A stretch of 64,000 bases of DNA from Bacteroidota bacterium (GTDB lineage: Bacteria > Bacteroidota > Bacteroidia > Bacteroidales > JACABE01). The stretch spans positions 1 through 64,000 of the forward strand of contig JAPLDQ010000005.1 of NCBI GenBank assembly GCA_026391675.1, in the 5' to 3' direction. Of the stretch, positions 62,413 through 64,000 are shown one piece after another (within the stretch, counting starts at the first letter, position 1; each line of letters begins with the position of its first letter). The notes below the pieces were generated by a model. The model did not search any database. It was not told the DNA's origin and saw only the letters and a program-made list of their open reading frames with translations. The translations under genes were made by a program, and so were the position numbers.

Positions 62413-63969
62413 TTATTTATTCTTTAAAGTAATTATTGGTATCAACATTTCTTCCATCGAAATTCCACCATGCTGAAAGGTGTTCAGATAATAACTTACA
62501 TAATAGTTATAGTTGTTGGGATAGGCAAAAAAATCATTGTTTTTTGAGAAAATATAGGAGGAACTTACATTTAATTTTGGCAGATAAGCATCCTGTGGAT
62601 TCTTAATCACAAATACTTCTCTTTCATTATAATCCAGCATTTTGCCAATTTTAAAACGCAGATTGGTATTGGTGGTTTTATCACCTTTAACTTTAATAGG
62701 ATTGTTTACTTTAATTGAACCATGATCGGTGGTAATCACAACATTTACATTCTTTCCGCTCAAAAATTTAATAATATCAAACAGTGGAGAATGCTCGAAC
62801 CATGATAAAGTTAAGGAACGGTATGCCGGTTCATCATCAGCCAGTTCGCGGATTATATCCATTTCAGTACGGGCATGGGAAAGCATATCCACAAAATTGT
62901 AAACAATTACATTCAGTTTGTTCGACATTAAGTTGGGCAGATTATCCACAAGTTTTCTTCCGAAATTAAGATTCAGTACTTTATGATAGGATGTTTTTAT
63001 ATCGATACCAAAACGATGTAAATACTCTTTCAGCAAATCAGGTTCAAACTGGTTTTTTGTTCCTTCTTCGTCTTCATTGAGCCATAGCTGGGGATATTTC
63101 TTTTCTATTTCAGACGGCAATAATCCTGCAAATAATGCATTACGGGCATATTGGGTAACAGAAGGTATTATACTGTAATATATTTCATCTTTTTCAACCC
63201 TTAAATGCTCTTCAATCAATGGTTGTAATGTCTTCCACTGATCGTATCTCAGGTTATCAACTACCAGTAAAAAGCAGGGTTTATCTTCCTTTAACAATGG
63301 GAAAACCTTTTCTTTTAAAATAGTATGCGATTGAATGGGTTTTTCGTTGGTTGAAGTTTTTAACCAATCCACATAATTGCGTTCAATATATTTGCTGAAT
63401 TGCTGGTTGGCTTCATTCTTCTGCATTTTTAGAATTTCGATAATGCCGCTATCCTGTGATTTAACCAGTTCAATTTCCCAATGAACTATCTTTTTATATA
63501 CTTCTATCCATTCTTCAAAATTTAAACGGCCCGAAACATCCATGCTGATTTTGCGGAACTCCTGCTGATAGGAGTGTGAAGCCTTTTCGCTCTGCAGGCG
63601 TTTTGTATCCAGATTTTTCTTTAAACAAAGTAAAATCTGATTCGGATTTACAGGTTTTATGAGGTAATCGGATATTTTAGAACCAATAGCATCTTCCATG
63701 ATGGATTCTTCCTCACTTTTTGTAATCATCACTACAGGAATGTTAGGAACTATATTTTTCATCTGAATCAATGTTTCTATGCCTGATAATCCGGGCATTT
63801 GTTCATCAAGAAAAATAATATCAACATCATTGGATTTTACCAAATCTATAGCTTCGCCGCCACTGTTGGAAGTAATTACATTATAACCTTTTGCGGTTAA
63901 AAATAGTACATGGGGTTTCAATAAATCAATTTCATCATCAGCCCAAAGGATAGTTATGTTATCTGCCAT
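62413..63969 (-). CDS. porX: PorX: response regulator with PglZ/alkaline-phosphatase-type domain
   Basis: The 518-residue protein has an N-terminal receiver domain (about 1-125) with phospho-acceptor D55 in IIFLDEQMPG and LITKS-type switch residues (VVMITKSEEES, ISDYLIKPVNP). A helical linker (about 130-200) follows, then a PglZ alkaline-phosphatase-superfamily domain (about 205-518) with metal-site motifs LLVVDNLRYDQWKTL and VVITTDHGSIKVN. This exact architecture and length are those of PorX, which with the kinase PorY controls T9SS gene expression and hydrolyses a nucleotide messenger in studied species. porY is not in the window. The T9SS cargo genes here are probable downstream beneficiaries. 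The start is the ATG at 63969. Confidence 0.93.
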   Translation of the reverse strand: MADNITILWADDEIDLLKPHVLFLTAKGYNVITSNSGGEAIDLVKSNDVDIIFLDEQMPGLSGIETLIQMKNIVPNIPVVMITKSEEESIMEDAIGSKISDYLIKPVNPNQILLCLKKNLDTKRLQSEKASHSYQQEFRKISMDVSGRLNFEEWIEVYKKIVHWEIELVKSQDSGIIEILKMQKNEANQQFSKYIERNYVDWLKTSTNEKPIQSHTILKEKVFPLLKEDKPCFLLVVDNLRYDQWKTLQPLIEEHLRVEKDEIYYSIIPSVTQYARNALFAGLLPSEIEKKYPQLWLNEDEEGTKNQFEPDLLKEYLHRFGIDIKTSYHKVLNLNFGRKLVDNLPNLMSNKLNVIVYNFVDMLSHARTEMDIIRELADDEPAYRSLTLSWFEHSPLFDIIKFLSGKNVNVVITTDHGSIKVNNPIKVKGDKTTNTNLRFKIGKMLDYNEREVFVIKNPQDAYLPKLNVSSSYIFSKNNDFFAYPNNYNYYVSYYLNTFQHGGISMEEMLIPIITLKNK

Positions 63970-64000
63970 AGTTTTATTTTTTGTTGTAACTGAACGTGTA

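Overview
The window is a stretch of chromosome from a low-GC member of the Bacteroidota, most likely class Bacteroidia or a close relative. The evidence is consistent. Many secreted proteins end in a type IX secretion (T9SS) sorting domain, and the T9SS regulator PorX sits at the right edge. There are Bacteroidota-type LptD, DUF5686, MlaD/amidase and large urocanate hydratase genes. Exact copies of the Bacteroidota -7 promoter box (TAnnTTTG) lie just upstream of about sixteen genes. I see no phage, IS element, CRISPR array or rRNA. The only tRNA is an initiator tRNA-Met.

Layout. 0-9 kb: a broken ComEC-like N terminus, acetate kinase with a small secreted HMA-like protein, a 2-Cys peroxiredoxin, a repeat-rich 550-bp gap, MutS2, the agmatine-to-putrescine pair (aguB, aguA), a periplasmic thioredoxin and a small membrane protein. 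8.8-13.6 kb: a compact nitric-oxide response block on the minus strand. It holds an Rrf2/NsrR-like regulator with an iron-sulfur protein, then quinol-type NO reductase, a YgbA_NO protein and two cupins. The two promoters share an unusually similar block that contains a small dyad. 13.8-20.1 kb: two large T9SS cargo proteins (beta-helix and M4 metalloprotease) around a flavin reductase-like gene. 20.2-25.3 kb: housekeeping GTPases Era and Der, an S4 protein and a RecD-like helicase. 25-32.6 kb: metabolic genes (fbaA, a DHOD-like protein, an aminotransferase), an acid phosphatase lipoprotein and an ECF sigma operon that ends in an NlpC/P60 lipoprotein. 33-43.4 kb: envelope biogenesis (DUF5686 barrel, LptD, amidase, MCE/MlaD) with a biotin-dependent carboxyltransferase and a UbiA prenyltransferase. 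43.6-53 kb: hutU and a run of secreted proteins, including two mosaic Omp28-domain paralogues, one of which has lost its CxxC. 53-64 kb: aroA/aroB, proline dehydrogenase, an operon alternating lipoproteins and C10 (streptopain-like) proteases, alanine dehydrogenase, a tsaE gene with an in-frame stop, and porX.

Themes that link the genes are NO and peroxide defence, protein export through T9SS with its regulator, outer-membrane assembly, and amino-acid or polyamine catabolism (agmatine, histidine, proline, alanine). The intergenic DNA is notable. Degenerate short tandem repeats of period 7, 8 or 9 sit directly before or after several genes. A palindromic element of about 80 bp also occurs twice, 46 kb apart, with its 31-nt loop length conserved.

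The strongest leads are the shared NO-regulon promoter block, the stop codon inside tsaE, the C10 protease/lipoprotein operon, the Omp28 paralogue pair and the twice-occurring palindromic element. I did not find a clear-cut undescribed defence or mobile system. All functional calls rest on reading the translated sequences and recalling protein families; no database search was possible.
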